A stretch of 64,000 nt of DNA from JABDGM01 sp046349975 (lineage in GTDB: Bacteria > Planctomycetota > Planctomycetia > Pirellulales > Lacipirellulaceae): contig JAXMBH010000005.1 of the NCBI GenBank assembly GCA_046349975.1, forward strand, positions 62,001-126,000, written 5' to 3'. Within the stretch, counting starts at the first letter, position 1, and each line of letters starts with the position of its first letter. Of the stretch, positions 36,601-50,100 are shown one piece after another. Below the pieces are notes generated by a model. It did not search any database. It had not been told where the DNA came from and was given only the letters and a program-made list of their open reading frames with translations. Position numbers and translations under genes: made by a program.

Positions 36601-39600
36601 ATGGCCACGAATCGATCCAATTTGTTAATTCTGCTGTTCGGACTTGCCTACTTTCTACCCGTTACCGCGGAAGCGACGAAGTTCTGGAAGAACTCAATCA
36701 CCACGGGCAATTGGAGCACAGGCAACAACTGGAGCGGCGTGTCGGCTGCGGGAGTTGATAACGGCGGCGTGCCCGCCGCAAACGAGCAAGTACGAATTGT
36801 GAACACCGATGGCATCGCCCGCACGGTAACACTCGACACAAATCCGCCGGCGTTGGGACTAGTGTCAATTGATCTCACCGGCGCGGGCACGACGACCAAC
36901 ACGCTATTGCTCACGAGTGGCAACAATCTTACGTCCGGCGCCATGTTCATCGGCGGGCACAATGGCGTTACGCCAACCAATGGCCGCGGAACGGTGACTC
37001 AATCGGCAGGAACCCACACAATTAGTTCCGGAGTCGATTTGGTCGTGGGCTACGGAGCTGGATCCAGCGGCGTTTACAACCTGAGTGGCACGGGAAGCCT
37101 GATAGCCCCTCAGTCGATCTTTCTCGGTAATAGCGGCACGGGAACGATCAACCAGTCGGCAGGAACGGTTACGGTGAATGCGGGATCGATCGGTTCCTTC
37201 AACATGGCGACATTTGCCGGCTCGAATGGCCTGTACAACCTCAGCGGCACGGGACAGTTTACTTCCAACAAATCCGAATACATCGGCGATCAGGGAACTG
37301 GCACGTTCACGCAAACCGGAGGCGCAAATACGATTCAAGGCGCGGGAAATCACCTCTACTTAGGCAACGCCGCCGGTGGCGTCGGGAATTACAGCATTAG
37401 TGGTGGGACGCTCACGGCAAATAATGATGTGAATGTCGGCGTGGCCGGTACGGCCACACTGAATATCTCCGGAACGGGCTCGGTTTATATCGGAAATAAC
37501 CTGGCCATTAACGCGACAAGCAACGTCAACCTCAACGGTGGGATGCTGCGGCTCAATACCGGCTCGGGGCTGAACCGGGTCAACTACACCGCGGGAACCG
37601 TGCGCCTGGCCGGAAATCGAAATCTCAACAACGACGCAGTAATCTCGGTGCTTTTCGGCCCCGCCGACTACTCGATTCCGACTGGCAAGACGCTAGAAAT
37701 TGAGCAAGTCGCCGAGCTCTCCGGAGGCAGTAATTTTAGTGTCCTGGGAGGAACGCTGCGGTCATTGTCCAACGGCTCGGGGGGCGGAGATTTTCGAATC
37801 GGCGAAAATGGCAACGGCACGCTCCAAATCAATTCAGGCGGCGCCGTCAGTGGTAACGTCTTTCAAATTGGGAGCAGCATCAATGCTGCCAATCCGTTCA
37901 ATGGAACCGTAACGGTCTCCGGTGCCGGCTCGAGCCTGGGCACCAGCACGCTCAGGATCGGGGGGAAAGGAAACGGAACGCTCAATATCAGCAGCGGCGC
38001 GACCGTGACGACTTCCAACTTCGCAAATGTAGGAAACTCGAATAGCTCTGGAACGGGATCAGGCACGGTCGTATTGAGTGGTGCTGGCTCGACCTGGACG
38101 ATTGGCAGTTCCTTGGGGATCGGCTCCTTCGGGACGGGAACCGTCACCCTGGAAGCAGGAACCACGCTCGACGTCGTCACGGGAGGGATCGGCGTCAGCT
38201 CCCTGGGTACGATCAACCTGAATGGTGGAACTCTCAAGTTTCCGCTGTTGAGTGGCGGCGAACATATCAACTTCAACTCGGGCACAATCTACGCCTACGG
38301 CAGCCATACGCTCGGCACCGACACCTCGCTCACTCCGCTCTTTGGTGTCGCTCCCTACATCACCAGCGGAAAGAACTTGACGGTGGAAGGCCTAGCCACG
38401 TTGAACTCACGCACCACGATCGATGGCGGCGTGCTGACGGTGGGCTCGCTCAATTCCGGCGGCACCGTGGCCGTGGGAGGTAACCTCGACTTCATTCGCG
38501 GAAAACTCAATATCACCAATCAAGTCGTCAATATCACCTCGACCGGCGCGGTGGGGCAAAACCTCGATCTCAACGACGATGCGATTCTCTCCGCCCCGCT
38601 GGGCATCGTGAACTTCTCCTTGGTCACCGGAGATGGGCAACTGGAAGGGCCGTTCACCAATAATTTTGGCGCTGAGCTACGCGGCGAAGCGGGCAAGTCG
38701 CTGCGGCTCTTGAGCCCCGCGACCAACGCCGGCCGCATCAATCTCTTGGGTGGGCTTCTGGATTTCGACCAAACGCTCACCAATCTGGCTGGTGGATTGG
38801 TCTCTGGCAACGGCTCCTTGAAAGCTCGTAACGGTCTCACGAACCAAGGAACGATGAACTTCGCCGGCACGGCCAACATCGTGGGAGATGTCGTTAACAG
38901 CGCCGGCGCGAAGATTATCTCGGGCGGAGGCGGGGCCACCATTTTCTTCGACGACGTTGCCAATAACGGCGAAATCCGCACGAGCACCAATGGCTTCACT
39001 GTTTTTTATGGCGCCGTCTCAGGAGCGGGCAGCTTCACCGGAACCGGGACCGTCAACTTCGAAGGCGATCTCACGCCCGGCAACAGCCCTGCCGCTCTGG
39101 CGTTCGGCGGCGATGTCGCGTTCGGCGCAGGCGCCACGCTGCAGATGGAACTCGGCGGCACTTCGCCGGGGACAACCTACGATCAGTTGCAAGTTGCCGA
39201 TTCTCTCGCGCTCGACGGCGCACTGGTCGTTTCTCTCATCAACGGATTCAATCCGGCAGCCGGAGACTCGTTCAACCTGTTGAATTGGGGCAGCCTGAGC
39301 GGCACGTTCTCCACGCTTGTGTTACCTAATCTCGATGGCGGTCTTTCTTGGAACACGTCACAGTTGTACACAACCGGTACACTTAGTGTTGTCGGTGGCG
39401 TGCTCGGCGATTACAACAACAACGGCGTCGTCGACGCGGCCGACTACGTCCTCTGGCGCAACGGCGGCCCGCTGGCTAACGAAGTGGATACTCCGGGTAC
39501 GATAAACGCGCAGGATTACGCCGCGTGGCGAGCGCGTTTCGGCAACACGGCGAACGCAGCCGCCGCCTCGCTCGACGCCAACTCCGCGGTTCCTGAACCG

Positions 39601-39675
39601 GCAGCCGGCGAAATGCTGGTGCTTGCCGCCGCCGCACTGCAGAGAGCACGGCGACGACGCCGCTGGCGATGGTAG
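36601..39675 (+). CDS. Large secreted beta-solenoid (autotransporter-strand-like) protein with dockerin and PEP-CTERM-like end
   Basis: The 1024-residue protein has a signal peptide ending VTAEA. A long run follows (about 25-925) of Gly/Thr/Asn/Ser-rich repeats such as GTGTFTQTGG, GTVTVSGAGSSL, GNGTLNISSGATV and GNYSISGGTL. These are typical of autotransporter-associated beta-strand repeats that fold into a right-handed solenoid. Near the C terminus 'GDYNNNGVVDAADYVLWRNGGP' and 'GTINAQDYAAWRARFGN' form the dockerin-like segment (about 933-981), then VPEPA, a short hydrophobic stretch and RARRRRRWRW. It is probably an adhesin-like surface protein. No beta-barrel domain is present, so it is not a classical type V secreted protein. 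Confidence 0.88.
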   Translation: MATNRSNLLILLFGLAYFLPVTAEATKFWKNSITTGNWSTGNNWSGVSAAGVDNGGVPAANEQVRIVNTDGIARTVTLDTNPPALGLVSIDLTGAGTTTNTLLLTSGNNLTSGAMFIGGHNGVTPTNGRGTVTQSAGTHTISSGVDLVVGYGAGSSGVYNLSGTGSLIAPQSIFLGNSGTGTINQSAGTVTVNAGSIGSFNMATFAGSNGLYNLSGTGQFTSNKSEYIGDQGTGTFTQTGGANTIQGAGNHLYLGNAAGGVGNYSISGGTLTANNDVNVGVAGTATLNISGTGSVYIGNNLAINATSNVNLNGGMLRLNTGSGLNRVNYTAGTVRLAGNRNLNNDAVISVLFGPADYSIPTGKTLEIEQVAELSGGSNFSVLGGTLRSLSNGSGGGDFRIGENGNGTLQINSGGAVSGNVFQIGSSINAANPFNGTVTVSGAGSSLGTSTLRIGGKGNGTLNISSGATVTTSNFANVGNSNSSGTGSGTVVLSGAGSTWTIGSSLGIGSFGTGTVTLEAGTTLDVVTGGIGVSSLGTINLNGGTLKFPLLSGGEHINFNSGTIYAYGSHTLGTDTSLTPLFGVAPYITSGKNLTVEGLATLNSRTTIDGGVLTVGSLNSGGTVAVGGNLDFIRGKLNITNQVVNITSTGAVGQNLDLNDDAILSAPLGIVNFSLVTGDGQLEGPFTNNFGAELRGEAGKSLRLLSPATNAGRINLLGGLLDFDQTLTNLAGGLVSGNGSLKARNGLTNQGTMNFAGTANIVGDVVNSAGAKIISGGGGATIFFDDVANNGEIRTSTNGFTVFYGAVSGAGSFTGTGTVNFEGDLTPGNSPAALAFGGDVAFGAGATLQMELGGTSPGTTYDQLQVADSLALDGALVVSLINGFNPAAGDSFNLLNWGSLSGTFSTLVLPNLDGGLSWNTSQLYTTGTLSVVGGVLGDYNNNGVVDAADYVLWRNGGPLANEVDTPGTINAQDYAAWRARFGNTANAAAASLDANSAVPEPAAGEMLVLAAAALQRARRRRRWRW

Positions 39676-39796
39676 CAGGGTGATCGCTTGGCTACGCGCG
39701 CATTATCTCGGCGCGCCTGGCGCCCGCCGCTGCGTTCCGTCGCCGCTTCGCAGCTATGGCGCGACGGCAACTTGTGTGAAAACAGCAAGCCGCGGC

Positions 39797-43129
<3,333 letters not shown>

Positions 43130-43500
43130 GGCAAAGCGTGTGGCAAATCGAGGTCGTGTGGCAAAGAACCGAGCGGCTCCGGCGGCAACGCAGTACGTCG
43201 CGCGAACGGCTCGGCGCCCAGAAAAGGCTCGCTGCAAGGGTAGGGCGGGCATCACTCACCAGAACGCACGCAATGCCTGCGATCGGCGGTGTCACCCTAC
43301 TGCTAGCGATGGGCTCAATGTTGTTAAGGTTGAGCGGAGGACCTTAGCAAACTCGGGCGAGGGCACAAAGGGCAGTGCGGGGCGGAAATTTTGGGGTGGG
43401 CGTCGTCCACCATTGGCGGTGAAGATCAATAGAGTCAACGGCGGGCAGTGCTCACCCTTGGCGTCTAGGGCGCTTCGCAGGCCGGAGGTGCGCATTTAGG
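43130..43500. other. Divergent intergenic region, ABC gene / deacetylase
   Basis: No gene is supported. The ABC frame stays open to 43255, but that extension (ARFFATRPRFATRFA) does not look like a start region. A weak palindrome GTCCACCATTGGCGGTGA lies near 43408. Promoters for both divergent genes should lie here; none is obvious to the eye. Confidence 0.5.
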
Positions 43501-44310
43501 ATGGCTGGTATGAGAACTTTTGCAATTACAATGGGCGCGCTGCTAACGCTATCAGCCGCCGGGCTTCAGGCGGTCGCGGCCGACGTGACCCGCGACTCGT
43601 ACGGCGGCATTGTTCGCGGCGATGTGAACGCGAAGCGGCTGGCCCTCGTATTCACCGGCGATGAAAAAGGCGAGAGCACCGAGCCGATCCTTGACACGCT
43701 CAAGCAGCGCGGCATCCACGGTTCGTTCTGCGTGACGGGCAACTTCATCGAGCGGCCGGCGCTGCGCAAGCTGATCGAACGGGCGATAGCCGAAGGGCAC
43801 TATGTTGGGCCGCACTCGAATCGGCATCCGCTGTACGCTTCCTGGGAGGAGCGAAAGAAGTCACTCGTGACGCAGGCGGAGTTTGCGGCCGATTTAAACG
43901 CCAACATCGCGGGTTTGAAAGCGTTGGGGGCCTTACGCGACGCGAAGACCGTGCATTTCATTCCGCCGTATGAGCAGTTCAATCGCGATCAGGTGGAGTG
44001 GTCACGCCCGCTGGGCGTCACGCTGTTCAATTTCACGCCGGGCAGCGGTTCCAACCGCGACTATGCCCCGGAGGGCGACGCGCACTTCGTGCCGTCGCAG
44101 CGGATTTACGACGATATTCTCACGTACGAAGGCCGGGACCCGCACGGGCTCAACGGGTTCATCCTGCTGCTCCACTTGGGCTCGGGGAGGAAGGACCCGT
44201 TTCATCCGCGGCTGGGTACGCTGTGCGGTGAGTTGGCCAAACGCGGGTATGAGTTTGTTCGCGTGGATGAGCTGTTGGGCAGCACAGGTGCGAATGCCCG
44301 GCATGAGTAG
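43501..44310 (+). CDS. Secreted polysaccharide deacetylase (NodB-like)
   Basis: The 269-residue protein has a signal peptide ending LQAVAAD. The NodB motif 1 appears as LALVFTGDEKGE (Asp54, where TFDD is usual). The metal-binding His pair is in GPHSNRHPLY (His105, His109), and RGIHGSFCVTGNFI and IPPYEQFN (motif 3, Arg replaced) follow. LLHLGSGRKDPFHPRL near the end gives the last conserved histidine. The Asp/His/His metal set is present, so it is likely active on chitin-like or peptidoglycan N-acetyl groups. Met4 could be the true start. It is unlinked to the glycosyltransferase cluster. Confidence 0.88.
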   Translation: MAGMRTFAITMGALLTLSAAGLQAVAADVTRDSYGGIVRGDVNAKRLALVFTGDEKGESTEPILDTLKQRGIHGSFCVTGNFIERPALRKLIERAIAEGHYVGPHSNRHPLYASWEERKKSLVTQAEFAADLNANIAGLKALGALRDAKTVHFIPPYEQFNRDQVEWSRPLGVTLFNFTPGSGSNRDYAPEGDAHFVPSQRIYDDILTYEGRDPHGLNGFILLLHLGSGRKDPFHPRLGTLCGELAKRGYEFVRVDELLGSTGANARHE

Positions 44311-45000
44311 CCGTTAATGGCACCCCATCGCTGGAGGCTCGCCTTCAGAGTGGCTGGGGTCGAGCAGAGCGAGCCCCAGGGATGTGGAGCAATCACTGGA
44401 TTGCACTGGAGGCTCGCTGGCGGCTCGACTCCAGGCAGCCGTAACTACGTCGCAAGATGTAACGGTTCATGGCACGTCGCTGGGGCATCGCGGAGCCTCT
44501 GCCCCAGGCACCCCGTTCGATTGGATGGAAACGCCGCATGAGTAGCCGTTGATGGCACATCGCTGGGGCATCGCGGAGCCTCTGCCCCAGGCACCCCGCG
44601 ACGTCCAACGGACGTGAAGCAATCATTCTAGCGCACTGGAGGCTCCGCCGGCGGCTCGACCCCAGGCAGCCGCAACTACGTCGCAAAATGTAACGGTTCA
44701 TGGCACGTCGCTGGGGCATCGCAGAGCCTCTGCCCCAGGCACCCCGCGACGACGCCGCATGAGTAGCCGTTGATGGCACATCGCTGGGGCATCGCAGAGC
44801 CTCTGCCCCAGGCACCCCGTTCGATTGGATGGAATTAAGTGGTTTGGTGGCGCTCTGGGGCATCGCGAAGCCTCTGCCCCAGGCACCGCGCGACGACGTC
44901 GCATGAGTAGCCGTTCATGGCACATCGCTGGGGCATCGCAGAGCCTCTGCCCCAGGCACCCCGTCGCCCAGGCATCCCTTCGCATTGCGCGATGGCGACA
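44311..45000. repeat. Array of dispersed hairpin repeats
   Basis: Six near-identical 28-base hairpins open with CTGGGGCATCGC and close with TGCCCCAG. They start at 44480, 44563, 44711, 44784, 44855 and 44928. Each is followed by GCACC, and most are preceded by a GTTCATGGCAC or GTTGATGGCAC sequence and separated by GCATGAGTAGCCG or AACTACGTCGCAA spacers. A related GGCTGGGGTCGAGC unit lies at 44351-44385. No gene is present. The copies differ by a few bases, so the array grew by repeated duplication. Confidence 0.85.
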
Positions 45001-45025
45001 TGTGTTAAGCTGGGACGAAAGCCGC

Positions 45026-45796
45026 TCACTTCGTTTTCGTCGTCGCGTTTGCCGGTGGGTTGTGTCTGTCGCTTTGTACCGCGCCTGGCGATTTCGCGCT
45101 CACTTCCGTGAGCAGGAACACTTCCACGCAGTTGTTTTCGTTCTGGAACGACTCTTCCAGCCGCGTGGTCAGCGGGTCGAATGAGGCCGCCTGGCTGAGG
45201 CGGATGCGGTCGATTTCGATGCCCTTTTCGACCAGGAAGTCCATCGTTTCGACGCTGCGCGTGTAACACAGCTGCCAATGGTCGCGATAGTGGCTGCCCC
45301 GCGGCAACGGCTTGCGGGTGGAATGGGCCCGCAGCTCGATCTTGTTCTGCTTGCCTATGAGCGCGGGCAGCAGGTCGGTGAGTCGCTGCTTGGCAGTCGC
45401 GGAGAGTTCGGCGGAACCGTCTTCGAACTTCACCACGAGCGCGGGCAGATTGCGGTCGCTGCTATTGAGCAAGAACACCTTTTGTTTTTGCTGCCAAACC
45501 GAAGCCGCGCCTTGCTCCCGCTCAGTGGCGTTTTCCTGGTTGGCCTGCGGGTAGCGGTCGCGGAGAACCCCGTTGGAGGCATCGCCGAACGGCGCATTGC
45601 CGTTGATGCCCGAGGGCGACTGCATGGTCGGCGAGTTGCTCTCTTGCGAAGTGCCCCACGGATCCTGGAAGTACCCGCCGATGGCCTTCTTCACCTCTTC
45701 GCTTTGCGAGGTGAGCCACATGACCATGAAGAACGCCATCATGGCGGTCACGAAATCCGCGTACGCCACTTTCCATGCACCGCCACCACCAGCCAT
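45026..45796 (-). CDS. motB: Flagellar motor stator protein MotB
   Basis: The 256-residue protein has the MotB N terminus AWKVAYADFVTAMMAFFMVM, with the proton-binding Asp14 in the single membrane helix, followed by a periplasmic plug/linker. From about 108 it carries an OmpA-like peptidoglycan-binding domain (VVKFEDGSAELSATAKQRLT, ALIGKQNKIELRAHST and 'CYTRSVETMDFLVEKGIEIDRIRLS'). It should anchor the stator to the cell wall. The tail after residue 235 is Asn/Thr/Lys-rich. It lies 80 bases downstream of motA on the same strand, so the pair is one operon. Confidence 0.94.
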   Translation of the reverse strand: MAGGGGAWKVAYADFVTAMMAFFMVMWLTSQSEEVKKAIGGYFQDPWGTSQESNSPTMQSPSGINGNAPFGDASNGVLRDRYPQANQENATEREQGAASVWQQKQKVFLLNSSDRNLPALVVKFEDGSAELSATAKQRLTDLLPALIGKQNKIELRAHSTRKPLPRGSHYRDHWQLCYTRSVETMDFLVEKGIEIDRIRLSQAASFDPLTTRLEESFQNENNCVEVFLLTEVSAKSPGAVQSDRHNPPANATTKTK

Positions 45797-45807
45797 TGAT
45801 CACCTCG

Positions 45808-45858
45808 GGCTATCGGCTCTCGGCCATCGGCTGCCGGCCAAACTGAGAGCCGATAGCC
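45808..45858. repeat. Perfect inverted repeat between motA and motB
   Basis: GGCTATCGGCTCTC (45808-45821) and GAGAGCCGATAGCC (45845-45858) are perfect 14-base arms around a 23-base loop rich in GGC. It sits in the motA-motB gap and would form a hairpin in the shared transcript. It may attenuate motB or simply be a dispersed palindrome. Confidence 0.75.
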
Positions 45859-45876
45859 GAAAGCCGCCGGCCTTCG

Positions 45877-46737
45877 TTATGCTGCTTCCGCTTCCTTGAA
45901 CCAAGCGTCGAGTTCATCGCGTTCAGGACGGAATTCGCTCGACACGCTGCGCCGGGCCATTTCCAGCGCCACCTTGGGCGGCAGATTGTTGGCAAAGCCG
46001 ACGATGATTTGCGCGATGACTTTGAAGAACGCGTTTTCCGCAATGCCGAGAAATTCCATCCGCGTGGCCAGGGGGGCGGCAAAGCCGTACGACATCAAGA
46101 TGCCGAGGAACGTTCCGACCAGAGCGGCGCCGACTTTCTCACCGATTTCCGATGGCGGGCCGTCGATATGGGCCATCGTGATCACGATGCCGAGCACGGC
46201 CGCCACGATGCCGAAGCCGGGCAGGGCATCGGCGGTCTTCTGCAGGGCGTGCATCGGGGCATGATGCTCTTCCTCCATAATCTTGAGCTCGATCTCCAGC
46301 AGCTCGGCGATTTGCTCGGGCTTCACGGTCGCATCGACCAAGGGGCCCATGCCGCCGCAAATAAAGTGCACCAGGTGATGATCGTGCTGCACCTTTGGGT
46401 ACTTGCTGAAGATGCTGCTCTCCTCCGGCTTCGACAGATGTGGCTCGAGAGCGAGCATGCCATCGCGGCGGGCGAGACGCAGCAGGTCGTACATACACTT
46501 GAACGACTCTTCGTAGGCGGCCTTGTTGTAGGGGGAGCCCTTGACGGAGTTGATAAGCCCTTTGATCAGGTCAATGAGCACTTTTTTCGGTGAGCCCACG
46601 ATTAAACCGCCGAGGGCAGCGCCGCCGATCGTGACGATTTCCGAAGGGTGAATCAGCGCGCCGAAATGCCCGCCGGCCATCGTAAAGCCGCCGAGTACGG
46701 CGCCGACCACCACGATAATGCCAACAATAACGATCAT
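45877..46737 (-). CDS. motA: Flagellar motor stator protein MotA
   Basis: The 286-residue protein has the four-helix MotA layout. Helix 1 is IVIVGIIVVVGAVLGGFTMA, helix 2 lies near EIVTIGGAALGGLIV, and a large cytoplasmic loop carries the conserved charged residues (ARRDGMLALEPHLSKPEESS). Helices 3-4 are PGFGIVAAVLGIVITMAH and GEKVGAALVGTFLGILMSYG. The Pro near helices 3/4 and the 'ALVGTFLGI' block are MotA hallmarks. With MotB it forms the ion channel of the flagellar stator. No other flagellar genes are in the window. Confidence 0.95.
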   Translation of the reverse strand: MIVIVGIIVVVGAVLGGFTMAGGHFGALIHPSEIVTIGGAALGGLIVGSPKKVLIDLIKGLINSVKGSPYNKAAYEESFKCMYDLLRLARRDGMLALEPHLSKPEESSIFSKYPKVQHDHHLVHFICGGMGPLVDATVKPEQIAELLEIELKIMEEEHHAPMHALQKTADALPGFGIVAAVLGIVITMAHIDGPPSEIGEKVGAALVGTFLGILMSYGFAAPLATRMEFLGIAENAFFKVIAQIIVGFANNLPPKVALEMARRSVSSEFRPERDELDAWFKEAEAA

Positions 46738-47103
46738 GGGGAAGCGAATCCGGGTTGCGATCTACCAAGCGGCGTCGGGCGCCGAAAGCATTTCGGGGAT
46801 AATTACTTATGCATCGGTGGCGCGGAGCCCGGTCGATGCCTGACCAAACATAGCTTGAGATAACCACGTGGCATGTCGCTGGTGACATCGTGACCGGTCT
46901 TCTGTGGGCCCTGGCATCGCACACGCTGGGCGAATGGCGAAACCGCTACCACCGGAACGGTGAGTCGCGCAAGCGCCGCTGTAAACCGAGCAATCAGCAG
47001 CACCGGAATCGGCGGCGCCGCCTATGGGAACGCCGCTTGGCAAGCCGTGAGACCGATTTCCTGAAGGCTCAGCGACACGATTCCCCCGGCACGAGGGGCC
47101 GAA
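46738..47103. other. Intergenic region between motA and the RND operon end
   Basis: This region holds the motA promoter side and the 3' end of the RND permease gene. A frame of about 150 codons on the plus strand here has Arg-rich, non-protein-like composition and runs into the permease coding strand, so it is rejected. No terminator with a T run is visible. Confidence 0.5.
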
Positions 47104-50100
47104 TCACACTGCCGGTGCACCGTGGGGAACGACGGGCACGTGAGGGGGCGCGGCGGCGGTGTCGGCCGAAGGTCGGCCGTGGCCCCACCATTCAGAGATG
47201 CTCTGCATCACCACAAAGAATGCCGGCACGAAGAATACGGCGAGAATCGTCGAGGCCAGCATGCCCCCGAACACGGCGGTTCCCAGCGCTTGCTGACCGG
47301 CGGCGCCGGCGCCATGGGCAACCATCAGCGGCACAACGCCCAAGATGAACGCGAACGACGTCATCAAGATCGGCCGGAAACGCAGCCGCGAGGCTTCGGC
47401 AGCGGCTTCGCGGATCGAGCGGCCACGGGCGCGGAGCTCGCGGGCGAATTCGACGATCAAAATCGAGTTCTTGCTCGCCAGGGCGATGATCAGCACGATG
47501 CCGATTTGCGTGAAGACGTTGTTATCCATGCCGCGCACAGCCACGGCCACGACAGCACCGAGCAGACCCAGCGGCACGACCAGGATCACGGCCCAGGGAA
47601 TGAACCAGCTTTCGTATTGGGCCGCCAGCACCAGGTACACGAGCAGTACGGCCATCGCGAAGATCCACACCGCCTCGCTGCCGACACGCTTTTCCTGGTA
47701 GGCCATGCCGGTCCACTCGTAGCCCATGCGATCGGGCAAATTGCGGGCGGCGATTTGTTCCATCAGATTGAGCGCATCGCCCGTGCTGCGGCCCAGAGCG
47801 GGCTCGCCCGTGATCGAGGCGGCGGGATACATGTTGTAGCGGTTGACGATTTGCGATCCGAACGATTTCTTCACCGTCGCGAGCGTGCCCAGCGGGACCA
47901 TTTCGCCCTGGCGATTGCGCACTTCGAGGCGGCGGACGTCGTTGGCCTCTGCACGGAATTTCGGCTCGGCTTGCACGCGCACCTGGTACACGCGGCCGAA
48001 CTTGTTGAAATCGTTGACGTAGCTGGAGCCGAGGTAGGCCTGCAGCGTGCCGAAGACATCGCTGAGCGGGATATCGAGCAGCTTGACCTTCTCGCGGTTG
48101 ATATCGACATACAATTGCGGTACGCCCGGGCGGAACGTGCTGTTCACACCGACAAGCCCGGTCTGTGTATGAGCGTCTTCCAATATGCCGGCGACGGCTT
48201 GGAATAGCGCCGCGCGACCTAAGTCGCCGCGGTCTTGCACCTGCATTTCGAAACCACCGCGTACGCCCAGGCCGCGAATCGCTGGCGGTGCAAACGGCAA
48301 AATTACCGCGTCTTGAATCGACGCGAACTTCATCCGCAGCGTGTTGAGCATCGCATCGAGCGTGAGCCCTTTGTGAAGACGATACTCCCACGGCTTGAAC
48401 GTGACAAACAACGTGCCGGTATTGGGCGCGGAGCTGAAGTCCATAATCGACAGGCCGCCGATCGTGATCCAGGTATCGACGCCGTCGGTGTTCTCAAGAA
48501 TCTTGTCGACCTTGGCCATGACCTCCTTGGACCGCTCTTGGGAAGCGGCGTCGGGCAACTGGACCATGACAAAGCTATAGCCCTGGTCTTCGGTCGGCAG
48601 GAAGCCCGTCGGTAGGCGTTGATACCACCACAAGGTGAGCGCCAACAAACCGGCGAAGGCGAGCATCATCAACGGAGCGATGCGCACGATGCCGCGTACG
48701 ATGCTGTAGTAAACGGCTTCGAACCAGCCGTAGACGCGATCGAACCAGCGCGTAAAAAAGTTCTTGCGGCCACTGTGAGGGCGAAGCCAAAGTGCACATT
48801 GCGCCGGTTTAAGCGTGACGGCATTGATCGCGCTAATGAGCGCGGTGGCGGCGATCGTGAGCGCGAATTGCTGATAGAGCTGACCCGTAATGCCGGCCAT
48901 GAAAGCGCTCGGCAGGAATACTGACATCAAAACAAGCGTGATGCCGATGATGGGGCCGAGCACTTCGCTCATGGCCTGCACCGTGGCCGGCTTGGGCGCA
49001 AGGCCCTCTTCGATATGGTGGGTTGCATTCTCCACGACCACGATCGCGTCGTCGACGACGATGCCGATCGCAAGCACCAGGCCAAAGAGCGTGAGCATGT
49101 TGACGCTGAAATTCAGCAGCCACATGGCGAAAAACGCGCCGATGATCGTGACCGGCACGGTCGTAGCCGGCACGAGGAGCGCCCGCCAATCCTGCAGGAA
49201 TACAAGGATCACGAGCAGCACCAACACGCCGGCTTCGATGAGCGTTTCGTAAACGGCATGAATGGATTCGTTGACGAACTCGGTCGTATCGAGCGGAAAC
49301 TCGTACTTCATACCGGGCGGAAATGACTTGCTGAGCTTATCGATTGCTTGGCGCACTTCGCGAGCGACATCGAGCGCGTTGCTGCCCGGCAGTTGGTAGA
49401 TGCCGATGTTGGCCGTGGGCCGACCCTTGATCAGGTTGTATTGATCGTACGTTTGGGCGCCGAGTTCGATGCGGGCGATGTCCTTGAGCCGCGTTATTTG
49501 GGTGCGGCCCGTGGCGCGAACGATAATGTTTTGAAACTGCTTCACATCGCTCAGGCGGCCGAGCGTGTTCACGGTGTACTGGAACTCGGGCGTCTTCCCC
49601 TCGGCCGTCGGTGGCTGGCCAACCTGACCGGCGGCAACTTGCACGTTTTGCTCGCGGAGCGCGGCGGCCACGTCTTCGGTCGTAAGCCCGCGGGCTTTGA
49701 GTTTCTCGGCGTCGAGCCATACGCGCATGCTGTAGTTGGCCGTGCCGAACACCGTCACTTCGCCGACACCGTTCAAGCGGCTCAACTCGTCGCGCAACTC
49801 GCGTGTGGCATAGTTGGCGAGGTACAGGCTGTCGAAGGTGTTATCGGGCGACGTGAGCGAGACCACGAGGATAATGTTCGTCGATTGCTTCTTGACGATA
49901 ACGCCCTGGCGGCGGACTTCTTCCGGCAGCTGTGGCTGAGCAATGGCCACGCGGTTTTGCACGAGCACCTGAGCGGTGTCGAGATCGGTGCCGATTTGAA
50001 ACGTGATCGTCAGCTGATAGCCGCCGTCGCTCGACGACGTGGACTGCATGTACAGCATGTTCTCGACGCCGTTGACTTGCGTTTCAATCGGCGAGGCCAC

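Noticed and set aside
44480..44955. CRISPR array
   Set aside because: Repeat units are palindromic and have unequal spacers that are themselves repeated. There is no cas gene nearby.
46890..47348. 152-codon plus-strand frame upstream of the RND permease end
   Set aside because: It is Arg-rich, has no start signal and overlaps the permease coding strand.
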